Positions 48,401 through 58,894 of a stretch of 64,000 nucleotides of DNA are shown piece by piece. The stretch covers positions 2,966,501 through 3,030,500 of the forward strand of contig OY855908.1 in NCBI GenBank assembly GCA_963693305.1, read 5' to 3'. Below the pieces are notes generated by a model that was not told the origin of the DNA, made no database searches, and was given only the letters and a program-made list of their open reading frames with translations. This DNA comes from Meandrina meandrites (Eukaryota; Cnidaria; Anthozoa; Scleractinia; Meandrinidae). The number at the start of each line of letters is the position of its first letter. Position 1 is the stretch's first letter. Both the position numbers and the translations under genes were made by a program.

Positions 48401-51400
48401 GTAAGCGTGTTATTTCTATTCACAGTCTTCTTTGACAAATCATACAAACAACATTCATTTGATAGGATGCTGTCATATTATCTATAATTATAACAAACCA
48501 GATTTTTGGCATTGTGGAAGCATGTTTGTTGTAACAAAATGATTATTTTATATTGACTATATTGATCTCTGGCAGACCCATGAGGACTTTGAGTTCAAGA
48601 AACTATTGATGAGCATTTTAGTGTTGCTGAGTGGAGATTCTGCCAGCTTTCAGGTACAAAAGTCATTGTTATGTTATTATAGACTACAGATCATGATGTA
48701 TCTTTATATTCAACTTTCTAGTTTTTGCATGAGCACCAATAAATTATTTCTAAGCATGTAATATCAGCGATAAAATTTGACATAAGAACACATGCATGTA
48801 TGTATTGTGGTTTAAATTTATCTTGGATTTATTTTTCTTTTATTTTTCAAACTAGTTTGATTTTTAGTTTTCATTGTCTTATATTCATTATCATAATGTG
48901 AAAAAAGGGAAACGAAAATCAAATTGGTTTGAAAAATTTTAAACCAAAGTTAATTATGACTTTCTGACCATATACGTAAATAATAATATTCATAAAATTG
49001 TAACTCACAGTATATTGCTTGAAAATATTGCATAACTAGAATATCACAATTTTTATCACATAGTGCTAAAATATAATCATGCAAGTTTTTCTTATTTCTA
49101 ACAGATATTTTCCGAAGGTCGGGTTCTTCTGTCACTGTTTTCATTTGTGCGGGCAAATGACAACACTTCAACCATGGAGTGGTCTCCAGCACAGTTTGAA
49201 GAGCTGCAGTTACAGGTCATATAACAAGTACTTTATACTGCCAGTAAACACTTCCAGTTACTTTGTTATGTTACTACCCAGTCTTGCTGTCTGCAAAAAA
49301 GTCATTGTTTTCCATCATAGTTAGTCCCCTCCACTAACTACCTTATTATATAAAATTAACGCTCGTGTTAATCAAGGTATTGGAAATTAACGCGACTTAA
49401 ATTAACGCGACGTGAAGGAAAAATTACTTTCCAATAAAGGAAAGAGGTGCGAGGGAGGTGCTAAAATTTCAAAATGAAAGAAATAAGCGCGACCACACAA
49501 AGAAACGAAACTTGTATAGACGACAGGAACAAGTTTATTTTAACACACTGTTAACAAGTTAACAAAATCCAAAACCCAAACAAATCTCGCTACTTCGAGC
49601 GTTCTTTTCAGCACCAACGAAACCGGTGGATCTCCACCCTGATAAAACAATACTGAAAAAAATCCAAATTAATGCTCCACTTAAACTAAATTAAGGGCGC
49701 GGAAATTAACGCTCACAAATGATTACACGACCTAAATTAACGCAAATTTTCCAAATTCGCGTTAATTTCGTGAAGCGTTAATTTCCTTTAATAAGGTATG
49801 TTTCCATCAATCTCAATGTTAAATGAGACAGACGAAAAATTGCATCTAAGTATGGCAGCTACTGGCAAATGATTAAAATATTCTTCCTGTGATTTGTTTT
49901 GCCATGCAGGCACTAGACACTCTAAGCACTGTTGCACCGCTGTGCTTGGAAGATTACATGACCTGTCAGAGTAACACCAGACTACTCATGCTGCTGGAGT
50001 GGTGTGTAGGACAAGGTATGCTGGATCAGTCAGACACTGTCATCTGTTTTGTAATGCGATTTCATGAGACGTACACTGTAGGTCATAGGAAACCCAAAAT
50101 TAATGGTTTGTGTTTGTAGAACAGTCAGAACAGTACTTGACAAATGGCAGGAACCCATTAGGAAGTGTGGATGACTAACGATGGCGAGGATGAAAATGGA
50201 TTTCAATTTGGACGCACTTGACAACATGTTCACTTTTCAAGTTTTAAGCATTAGCATATTGGCATTCTCATGTAGCAAGAATCTTGCGGCAGTGTTGGAT
50301 TTGATTTAGAAGTTAATTTTAACGTTATTTTATAAAATTAGATCACAGTTCATAATGTCAAGGGAAGAAATTCTGTTTGTCGTGATTAACTTTTTTCTGT
50401 TGATTCATTGTTCCTTGTCATTCACCCTCTATACTGTTTTCTTCTGTTTTTCTTTAGCTGATTATGGTGGTCATGGTAACAGTTTCCATGGTTCCGGTGG
50501 CCGTGGGAACAAGCGAGCTCAGATGCGGTTTTGTTTGCGGCTAATCAGAAGTATGGTGTCTGTTGGAGATGATGGCTTGAACCAGGATCTTGTTGATCAA
50601 GGAGCCATTAATCAAATTGTTGGTAAGTTCTGTGATTTGTGTGTAGCAAAGATATTTTACCGCCACAGAAGTCACAGAATTGTTATTTATTTGTGTGTAT
50701 TTTGTAGGAATACTTTTGAATGCCAGCACCAGTCCTGATGAAAATGACAGCGTAGATGTTGAGATGCAGTGTGACATGCTATTCACTGTGGCTTCTCTTT
50801 GTGAAGGAGACACACACAGAAAGGTAAAAAATGTAGCACAAGATTTTATGTAACAAAGCGACCAACATCATCGATGATAAAGATGAAAATAATAATCATG
50901 TGGCAGAGCAAAACATTTTCATAGTCTGTATTGTCGTCAACGACAGCTTTCGATCAATTGGTGCAATGTAATTTCCTTGTTTTGTAGGTTAAACAGTACA
51001 ATGGCACAATTTAATGTTTCAGTGTTGTGAGCCAAGTACATGGTCTTGTGGTTGTCCCCAGCCCCTAGAGTGGAGTAGAATATAAAATATGTCAATTTCT
51101 TTTTCCTTATTGTAGGAGCTGTTTGGTGCCCAAGGAGTCCAGGTGTTGGTTGAATATCTGAAGAGGGATCCTAACAAGATAAACAGCCCCCTGGGACATC
51201 ATCAGCTACTCCTGTCAGCTGTAGACTGTGTGTGGTAAGCAATAACGCATTGATGAATTTTTATCTGGGTTTATTGAAGCAAGTGCTGTCGTCTTATTAC
51301 CTTTGTTTTTGTTTTGTTTTAGGTCTGCTGTGCTGGGATGTTATATAACCGAACAGCTTTTCCTTGAGAACGACGGAGTGTTTCACCTCATGGATTTATT

Positions 51401-54400
51401 AGAGGTAAGTGACTTAAGCCCTGGCCAAGCGGTAACGCAAGTAGTCGCAAGTTGAAATTAGGTACAGACTGTCAAAAAAGCCATTTAAATGCTACTGCGC
51501 GCGATGTTATGTAGTACTTGAAGTAAGCAACAAGACTTGGGTTGACTTCCTTTGGATGACCAAACGGCGAAAAACCTGCGTTGACTTGCGTGCAAATTTG
51601 ATCTCGACCAAAGTGCACGCAAGTCGTGGCCAATCGGAGACGCAAGTAGACGCAAGTTTTTCCAGTCGAACACAAGTAGATTTCACTCGCTAGTGTTTGT
51701 GATTGAAGTTTTGCCATCTTTCTGTTAGCTTCCCAATCAAAGAGCCACACATACAAATTAATCGGCACCTCCCAGATTAACTAGGTCTTTGATTGGCAGA
51801 TGAATGGGAAACCCAATCTAAAGATACATTGCACCTTTTTATTGTATCTTAGATTTTAATGTATTTTAAAGGTTTGGCATTTATTTTCTCAGAGGACCCT
51901 CCTGAAAACCACCTCTAGGTGATTGGAGGCCTCCTCTTAAAATATTATGTATTATTATTATCTATATTATTATATGAAGTTGCGGTTTAGTGATTCAGTG
52001 CGGACTTGAATTTTTTGTATCAATTGGCAGTAGTTAATAACTTAGTGGTACTGTTTTCTGCAGATATGCCCGCTTACTATGCAGAACCTTGTGTTGGGCT
52101 GTTTGGTTGATCTGTGTGAAAATACGAAGGTAAGAGATTAGAGTAGTTTGCTAGCTATTCAATATTGGACAGACATGTATAATTTAGTGTCTACGAACTC
52201 CCTCCACCGCCGATGAAGTATTTTATGTGAATATTATCAAATGCAGAAAGCTCCTCACATCTGCGTTGACTGAAACCTGTTTAGCGAACGAACGAACTTG
52301 CTAACTAACTTGATACTAACTTGCAGATAACGAAAATCACTGACACAGTTAACGAACATCCTACATAACATACATCACACTTAACGAAAATAACTGAATC
52401 GCACACGACGAGAAAACACAGATATCGAAAATCTTAGATAGTTTATTCAAGATTGTTGCAACGCACTTAAATCCGGGTTTTTTTAAATTATTGCTCCACA
52501 GGCTCTTGCGCATGTGCAGGCGTGGCGTGGGGCAAAGCAGATTACGGCCGGCAAACTTTTGGTAGAGTTGTGGAAAAAGGAGGAGTCAAACATGGGTGTG
52601 CCTCGAGATAAAACGGGTAAAATAACAGGTAATCACTTTTTCCGGATTTTTAATGCGAAAGCGTGTTCTTGTGTTCAACCGTGCAGAGGCTCTATTGGAT
52701 TTTTTATTTTGCACGCGTTGCAGACCTCAAGCGGCCCCTCATGGGAACAGTTCAGGAGCGCCAAGGTGTCATTCCGCTACCCGCTGACCGGCCAAGCCAG
52801 GCAATCGTGGACGTGTCTGAAAATATGAGAGCTAAAATCTACTCCATGTTTTGCAAGCTTGGTGAGTTGTCACTACTTGAGTGACTCAGTTTGATTTAAC
52901 TTTTGGGAAGTTGTGAAGTTTCCTATAATTTTTTTTAATGTTCCTTGCAGGTTTTAATGCAGTTCCTGGTTTATCGACTCTTGACTATGTCACGGTGGCT
53001 GTAATTGAAAAATATCTCGACTTTAAGGTAAGGAAGGCGTTATTTCCATAGACAAGGTCACGCTACTTTAGGTGATTGTGCGAGACTTGCCTGGCGTGAC
53101 GTTTCAAATTTTGGTTGCAAAGTTCGAATTAGGTCACGTCACGTCACGTTTTTTAATTAAACTGGATCTCTGATTGTTTTCTTTCTAATGGTGAAAAAAG
53201 GGAAAAGATCTTACAGGAAGTTTTCTGATGATTATTTTATTTAATGTATAGATGCTGGAAGTATGGCACGAGATTAAGGTAGAGCTTGAACAGGAGAACA
53301 TTAGACCCGTGTCTCCTGATATCGACAACATGACGGAGATCAGCAGAATACTGAACGATAGAGCGGCAGGAGTGTCAGCTACTCAGGTCAGTCTTAGGGA
53401 GGGGAGGGAAAGGAGAAACAGGGGGAGGGGGTAAATATGTATCTTAACTATACTTCCCAGTAAATTATTCATGGTAATTTAAAACGCTTTCTACAAAGTT
53501 TCTTGAATAGTGTCCACACGAAAACCCGAAAAAAATTACTTTCGAAGGGTCATTGGGTTGTTTGTTTCATGTGTACAATCCGTGCAAGGTAAAAAGTTCT
53601 CTAAATTGGATTCGGTTACCGGCAAATAATTAAATATGTTTGTTTTTCTTTTCTTTTTTTACAGAATCAGCTGTTGCAAGCTCAGCGAAATCAGGGACTT
53701 ATTGAAGAAGAAGAGTATTACGAGTCTGTGAGTACTAGCTCGCATTCAAATGTTTTTTTTTTTTGGGGGGGGGGGGGGTGGGGTGGGGGAATTTGTTGTG
53801 ATCTTAGCGTGAGAGAGGGGTGGTGTGAGGTGTGACTATAATCCTTGTTGATTGCGCTATTTGTGGGTGCACTAAGTGAGATCATGTTGGTTTTATTTTG
53901 ACTGTTATAAGAACATCGCTCTGAACTATGTCGTGTTTTTATTATAGATCAAGGAAAATCACCGCCAGGAGGAAAAGGCATTCAAAGATTTTTGTGATTA
54001 TGTCGACAGAACATCCGACTTCACGGTGCTCACGGTAAGTGCGTGTTGTTATGGTGTAATTTTGGGGTCTATGCTCGCTGTCTGTACTACCTACGCGTGC
54101 AGAGTAGTGTAAAACAAGTGTTGTAACACCCGTGCTAGCCTGCGAATACAGCCGCCTCTCACTCGCTCCCACTACTACGTGCGAAACGCGAGGTAGCGGG
54201 AGCGAGTGAGAGGCGGCTGTATTCGCAGGCTACACCCGTGTAGACTAGTATAACTCCCTTACATTGTTGATCCAAAACCTCGGCTACACGAGCAGTCTAG
54301 TTTATTGTTTCTTTTTTGGATATCGTAAGTAATAAGCAGTATTCACATTAACGTGACGTCGGCCATATTGGTGTACCAAGCCATCACACCGGGAGTTAAA

Positions 54401-57400
54401 ATCTATTTTTATTCAAAAATCCTCGTTTGTTTTGGTAAACCAATATGGCCGCCGGCCACGTGAGTGTACCCGTTCTATAGCAGCGTGTGTTTTTTTTTCA
54501 AAGTAACCCCATCACTTCTGTGACATGAGAAATAATATATAGATTTAGGCTTGCCTAAAAGCGGAAATGTGGAGACTAGAAATTGACAGAAAGGATGTTA
54601 AGTAGGCTCTTTGGTGGACACACAACAACTTTGCCACTCTCTCAGCTTTCATAATCCATCATCAGTTCTTTCTGCATGACATGTACAAGGTGTAGACTAT
54701 TATCTTATTCTCGCTCACCATATCATGACCAAAAAAAGTATTAGATCGAAAGACCCGATCGTATCTTTACCAGGACCCAAAATTTCCAAGCAAAAATTAT
54801 AGGAAATAAATGGAAACAAGTAAGGCGAACTTTCGTGTTGATCGAACTAACTTCGTCGAGTATTTTGTTGTGCCCAAGTCACATTCTGAGTCAGATTTTC
54901 ATTTTGTTATTCTCTGAAATATTTGCAGGCAGCGAAACGGAAGCAGTTAAGTGCCATCGACGCTTCAAGGCTTGAAGACAGAGTATTCACTGGGTAGGCC
55001 ATATTTTTAAATGTAATTTCTTGTCATAATTGAAGTGTAGAAATCTTTTTTGACCGAACATTGACTGCGCTTGCGACTTTTCGAGGAGATTAACGTGACG
55101 TCACAAGTGTGTTTTATCTGATTGGATAATGGCAACTAGTATATCTTTTGGTACTCTTGTTATGATTAAAAAGCCAGTGTGTGCAATGACCACTGACGGC
55201 ACTTCTTGTCTCCCCGTGTGTTGCTTTTGTTAATTCCCACGCTGACCGTTTCCGCTGATTTTTCATCTACTTGTAGGACACATCATGATACATTACAAGA
55301 AGATCTTAACGCAACGGTAAGTGAGCATTAATCAACTAGTTTGCGTGTTGTTAAAACATCATAATCTGCAGTCCTTTAATCTACTGGGAAGCCTGTTGAC
55401 AGATATTTGTTTTGTTCGCCCATAAGTAAGTCTTTTCACTGGCTATTTCTTTGGGAAAATGAGTACTGTGGAAGGACAGTCTAATGAAAAGCATGTTTGT
55501 CGTGTTGATTTAAGGGGGAGACTCTTAACAATTTGTTTCTAAGGCAGGTTTCTAATTGCCATATTTTAGAAATCAGACCTCATATGGATAAGCTTTTTGC
55601 ATGAGTTTGTTCTATTGAAGATTCCTCCAAGAGTTTCAAGTCACGGCCATATTTAACGCATCACGTGACCAGAATAGAAAAAACCCTAAAACTCAAACGG
55701 CGGATAGATTTTAAAATTTCAATGAGCGTCAAAAGATAAAGAATGTCCACATGCGTAATGTGACGTATCGTTTTCGTGAAATTCGCATTATTATAAGAGT
55801 TATGGCGTAATAAACACTCATATTTACAGACTTTCATCGGTAGTGTTTCCTCTTTTCGTGTAAACGGTAAAAGCATACGTCAGATTATAAAGACGGCGAC
55901 GTTATCTCTGATTCGTAAAAGAAATCGGAACTTTACCTTGTTTCCTTGGAGTTTTAGGCATTTTAAATTTTAACGCGCGGTTTGGGATTGGCACTAGTTT
56001 CGCACGCGCAATGATATGTTTTTCAAAGAAGGAGTACCCCCAAATAAAATTCACCATTTAGCGTTACAAAAAGCTTCAAGATCGCTTGCTTCAAAATACA
56101 GTCTTCAGCAATTCCTTAGCAACTGCTCTGGATCTGTAGTTAAGAGTCTCCCCCCTTAATTTAAACGATCAAAAACCAATTTTCCGTTTAAACGAAAATA
56201 GTTAGGTTGTTACTGTCTGATTTTGCAGTTTTGTTGCTAGTCTTTTTCCGCGGGCTTTTGCCCTTGGTACTCGTTATTTTCAGGCGTCAAACTTTGCCCT
56301 AAACTGAAATAAACGAAGTGAATATAGTTTAAAGAAGACGGCCTTGTCCCTGTATTGATCTGTGTGTTGATGTCTTTGTATGTAGACGTTCTGTGGCAGA
56401 CGGGTGGAAATCGAAAGCACACCACTTGAAATAACAAGAACGATGTTAGATACGACAGTAACCGACGAGGACAAAAAGACTCTTGTTCTAGCGGTAGGTG
56501 TTCAACTACGACTGTAACTATGAGATTTGACGGCAAGTTTTCGGCTATATTCCAGATACATGCTTTCTGTTACTCTTTATGAGCAGAGTGAATTGGCGTG
56601 GTTGAGTTAGCCTGTTCCGATTCTCGCTCAGTGGAGCAAAGCAAACGAAGAAAAAAAGAGGGGAGGGGGGACCCAGACTATGGTTGAGTTGCCTGAGAAA
56701 TAGCATGAAATAGTTATGATATTTTGTAATCAAAAAGGTATAGGTGAACCCAACTTTCGCTAACGATGGGTCGATATCCCATACTAAATATTCGATACCC
56801 CGATACCAAGAGAATAACGAAAAACAGGCCAGTTACCTTTTGCCTTCGTGTCAAAACGAGTCTTCGTGCGAAACCATTCATATGAAAATGAGTTTCACTT
56901 GCACGTCCATTTTCATGCAAATCAAACTCATTTCCATTTATATTGTTTCGCACGAGGACTCGTTCTGAAAATGAGGCAAAGGGCAACTCAGAAATAATGT
57001 TCAACATTTTTGTTCGCTTAAACAAATCACGTGACATACCAGCCGAGCTGATGACGTCGAGTGTCGATATCGATAGCGCAGAAAAAGGCCCGTACCGTAT
57101 CGGCTTCAATTAACTGTCTTTCAGGAGCGGGGAAAAAACTGAGCGCGCGACAAGAAATGTTGATGCAAATCTAGATAAAACTGTGTAGCGCAATAACTAT
57201 AATACATTCAGTAGTTTGAGTAAATATGTGTACTATTGAATGTAAGAAAAAACCAGACGTTTCGAGGGTACTCCCTCTTCCTCAGTGGAAAATGCCTGTT
57301 TGATAGCATTTTCCACTGAGGAAGAGGGAGTACCCTCGAAACGTCTGGTTTTTTCTCAAACTACTGAATGTATACAAGAAATGTTTGTTATCTTTGATTT

Positions 57401-57546
57401 GGGATGTGTTCGCTTTTTTTATGTAATACTCTACGAATATTTACGCAACCAACATTTCCCGCAATCAGCCTCAACGTGACGAGAGAATTATGTCTTTTAT
57501 CACGACATACTTTTGTAATTGACTTTTCCATTTTCTTTTGCAGTGA
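39442..57546 (+). CDS. CFAP69: CFAP69, cilia and flagella associated protein, complete
   Basis: Ciliary/flagellar protein needed for sperm tail structure in mammals. 33 exons give 912 aa (human about 941): 39442-39528, 39599-39664, 40155-40220, 41488-41597, 42113-42189, 42483-42584, 43245-43318, 43450-43522, 44300-44381, 44648-44708, 45251-45285, 45481-45546, 45949-46009, 46216-46264, 48357-48400, 48576-48653, 49105-49215, 49910-50015, 50458-50622, 50708-50823, 51116-51234, 51323-51404, 52064-52129, 52502-52628, 52724-52861, 52951-53027, 53252-53386, 53665-53727, 53948-54034, 54929-54993, 55277-55316, 56386-56493, 57544-57546. Family matches: ELFGAQGVQVLVEYLK, LLLSAVDCVWSAVLGCYITE, LWKKEES, ENMRAKIYSM and VIEKYLDFK. 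The protein is Leu-rich and helical (armadillo-like) with a charged C-terminal coiled segment about 750-850. All phases join. The stop TGA is the first codon of the last exon. AATAAA at 57822 ends the transcript. Intron 3 is U12-type. Confidence 0.93.
40221..41487 (+). other. GT-AG U12-type intron of CFAP69, holding a SINE
   Basis: The 5' splice site is GTATCCTTTG, a full match to the U12 consensus RTATCCTTT. The 3' end has ACTTAACTTAATCC (CTTAAC-type branch) about 15-20 nt before the terminal CAG at 41485-41487, a weaker but acceptable match. The intron lies between codons 73 and 74 (phase 0). The SINE at 40624-40924 is inserted in it. Confidence 0.7.
40624..40924 (+). mobile_element. tRNA-headed SINE with 8-bp target duplication
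   Basis: Starts GGGAGTCGCGGTGGCCTAAT (A-box) and has GGTCCGGGTTCGAGCCCTGG (B-box). A conserved body follows: CACCCAGGTGTATAAATGGG and AAATACTCCTAGTCGCTTCA. It ends in GACTTTACTTTA. The direct repeat TCAAGTAC flanks it at 40616-40623 and 40925-40932. The intact head, body and duplication make it the best-preserved SINE in the window. Confidence 0.88.
43764..43931. mobile_element. MITE with AGGGCTGTGCTCTAAGG ends in CFAP69 intron 8
   Basis: AGGGCTGTGCTCTAAG at the left pairs with CTTAGAGCACAGCCTT at the right; the size is about 168 bp. The flanks share TACAT (TACATC before, GTACAT after), a possible short target duplication. Confidence 0.65.
46590..46672. repeat. Degenerate telomere-like (TTAGGG-type) repeats in both orientations
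   Basis: CTCTAACCCTAACTCC runs into AAGGTTTAGGGTTAGCG, then TTTAGGGTTAAAA and GGATTAGGGTTAGCA. CCCTAA units are followed by TTAGGG units, so the block is itself a small inverted repeat. It lies inside the transposon-like element at 46282-47938. Confidence 0.75.
46726..46820. repeat. 27-bp minisatellite, about 3.5 units
   Basis: Units begin GCTTGCGGTTAGCTTTC at 46726, 46753 and 46780, with a partial unit at 46807. On the minus strand one frame gives a Lys/Arg/Asn-rich nine-residue repeat, which I regard as fortuitous. The GGTTAG core resembles a drifted telomeric unit. Confidence 0.8.
49339..49798. mobile_element. MITE rich in AATTAACGC units, CFAP69 intron 17
   Basis: The ends TACCTTATTATATAAAATTA and TTAATAAGGTA are inverted. 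AAATTAACGC and its complement GCGTTAATTT recur at least eight times inside. About 460 bp with no coding capacity. Confidence 0.65.
51420..51665. repeat. ACGCAAGTAG-type repeat in CFAP69 intron 22
   Basis: CTGGCCAAGCGGTAACGCAA near 51421 recurs in similar form as GTGGCCAATCGGAGACGCAA near 51625. In between, ACTTGCGTGCA and TGCACGCAAGT face each other. This is probably a decayed foldback element. Weak 98-aa and 62-aa open frames across it are by-products. Confidence 0.5.
54136..54232. mobile_element. 97-bp foldback MITE with 9-bp direct repeats, CFAP69 intron 29
   Basis: TAGCCTGCGAATACAGCCGC extends to a 35-bp perfect inverted arm (54136-54170 against 54198-54232), then an imperfect continuation and a loop around ACGTGCGAAACGCG. 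ACACCCGTG flanks it at 54126-54134 and 54232-54240. A 9-bp duplication is Mutator-like. The structure is nearly all stem. Confidence 0.8.
54352..54470. mobile_element. Inverted-repeat element, about 120 bp, CFAP69 intron 29
   Basis: ACGTGACGTCGGCCATATTG at the left pairs with CAATATGGCCGCCGGCCACGTG at the right, and GGTGTACCA with TGGTAAACC next to them. No frame is present. Confidence 0.6.
55510..56159. mobile_element. 650-bp element with TTAA ends, CFAP69 intron 31
   Basis: TTAAGGGGGAGACTCTTAAC at the left pairs with GTTAAGAGTCTCCCCCCTTAA at the right, both sitting on TTAA. The interior has no transposase frame. It accounts for most of the 1,069-nt intron. Confidence 0.7.
56833..56990. mobile_element. 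Inverted-repeat element, about 160 bp, CFAP69 intron 32
   Basis: GTTACCTTTTGCCTTCGTGT, then ACGAGTCTTCGTGCGAAAC, is answered by GTTTCGCACGAGGACTCGT and GAGGCAAAGGGCAACTC. A 131-aa minus-strand open frame that crosses this pair is a by-product. Confidence 0.6.
57203..57372. repeat. Perfect 51-bp hairpin with interrupted outer stem, CFAP69 intron 32
   Basis: The left arm 57245-57295 and the right arm 57306-57356 are exact complements over 51 bp, with a 10-nt loop (CTGTTTGATA). The stem would continue for 16 bp more (TACATTCAGTAGTTTG at 57203 against CAAACTACTGAATGTA at 57357), but the left side has 26 extra nt at 57219-57244 ending in ATTGAATGTA. Confidence 0.92.
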
Positions 57547-58036
57547 ATGCGAGTCGACGTCAACAGTGGCTTGCACTGCACGTCCTGGAAATAAGGAGCA
57601 TTATAAATATAATCCACAATTGTAAATAATTTGGCAAGTGCAGATTGTAAATAAGTTTAGTTTCCGCAATCAGGATTGCGAAAGTTTTAAAAAGCGTTTT
57701 ACATATTATACCATTACATGTACATAAGATCATTCTTTTGGGTGTTTTCGTGAGCCAAACTTTGCTGTTAAGATGTAGCATTTGGCAGTTGACATCTTTG
57801 TAGTGTTATTTATATTGTACAAATAAAAAAAAGAAGTGAAAGAACAAGAAGTGAAGACTCAATAGTGTGTGCTATCGTTCCTTTCTGTATGTACCGCACT
57901 GCCTTTCTTTCGCTGCCAAGCTGCTGAATAACAATTTGAGTATCAATGATATTTATACGAGAGTTCTCGAGCCAAATATTTGCCCGTTCGGCCTTCTCAC
58001 TCAGCCAATTAGCTCATAACATTTTGCTTCCAGCCT

Positions 58037-58894
58037 TTATGACACGCCTTTGTCAGTTGTTTTCTTTTCATTCGCAATCCGTAAAATCGCGGTCGCCATT
58101 ACAACCGACCCGATCTGACGGAACTTGCTTTTCAGGTTTGTCGCAAGCATTCCATCCCGCGGGTTTACCTTACCCGCGTGGACATTTCGCGGGATCTGAG
58201 AATTCAGCTCGCGTTTCGCGGGACTTGCGGGCAACTTGGGGAGATGTAGCGGTGTCGCGTCCATGGTGGACCGGCGTGAACACAGTGCCGTTCTCTCATT
58301 AGCAAACCTGTTTTGACCTGATTGAATCAAGGAAGCTGTCACTGGGCTTGCGACACGGATTTCAAAATCTTCAGATTGCTGATTTTCCAGACTTGGTACT
58401 CGGAATGCACTTCGTGGTCTTTGCAAGTGGCTTTTTAGTTCACCACGTGGGCTTGCCTTTGGAGTCCCTTGTGCGGCGCTGGCAGTTGACTCTTGAGCAA
58501 AGCTTAGTGGCTTCAGCTTTTGCTTGCGCTCGATTTGTGTGTGCAGCTCTTGAACGGAATCCACTGTATGTCTTCTTGGGGTGCTGATTGTGCTCGTGTT
58601 GGTGCCTTTCCTACAGTCCTCTATCAAACACGGCAGACTAAAGCGCTTATTCGCTAATCTAGAAGGCCCTGTGTACCTATCAAGGCTTTCCATCAAGCTT
58701 TCCTTCGCCACTGAGGAGATCCTTCGCAGTTCTTTGTCAATGTAGAGCCTTTCTCGTGAGAACGTATCAAGTTTCTGTTTCAGAAATTTGTCCTCGATGC
58801 AGTTTTGCAGTTGTACTCTCTTATTTTTTTCCGCTAAAGTTCGGTGTGGATATCTCGACATCTTGCGTGTGGCCGAGTTGTTATCCTTCATCAA
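58037..58894 (-). CDS. Uncharacterised basic protein, single exon, 285 aa
   Basis: The longest uninterrupted frame in the window. The N-terminal third (about residues 12-70) is charged and helix-forming (AEKNKRVQLQNCIEDKFLKQ and SRERLYIDKELRRISSVAKE), likely a short coiled coil. The rest is Ser/Pro/Arg-rich and probably disordered. There is no signal peptide or membrane helix. Two Met open the frame; either this start or Met12 is possible. The spacing of K/L/E residues in the N-terminal helix recalls small coiled-coil proteins such as CCDC190, but this is a guess. The gene faces CFAP69 tail to tail about 200 bp from its poly(A) signal, and HELQ ends about 780 bp upstream on the same strand. 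Its length and composition differ from the short chance frames nearby, so I take it as real. Confidence 0.65.
   Translation of the reverse strand: MMKDNNSATRKMSRYPHRTLAEKNKRVQLQNCIEDKFLKQKLDTFSRERLYIDKELRRISSVAKESLMESLDRYTGPSRLANKRFSLPCLIEDCRKGTNTSTISTPRRHTVDSVQELHTQIERKQKLKPLSFAQESTASAAQGTPKASPRGELKSHLQRPRSAFRVPSLENQQSEDFEIRVASPVTASLIQSGQNRFANERTALCSRRSTMDATPLHLPKLPASPAKRELNSQIPRNVHAGKVNPRDGMLATNLKSKFRQIGSVVMATAILRIANEKKTTDKGVS

Noticed and set aside
56714..57109. 131-aa minus-strand open frame
   Set aside because: It runs through the inverted-repeat element at 56833-56990 in a CFAP69 intron and has no domain or splice support.
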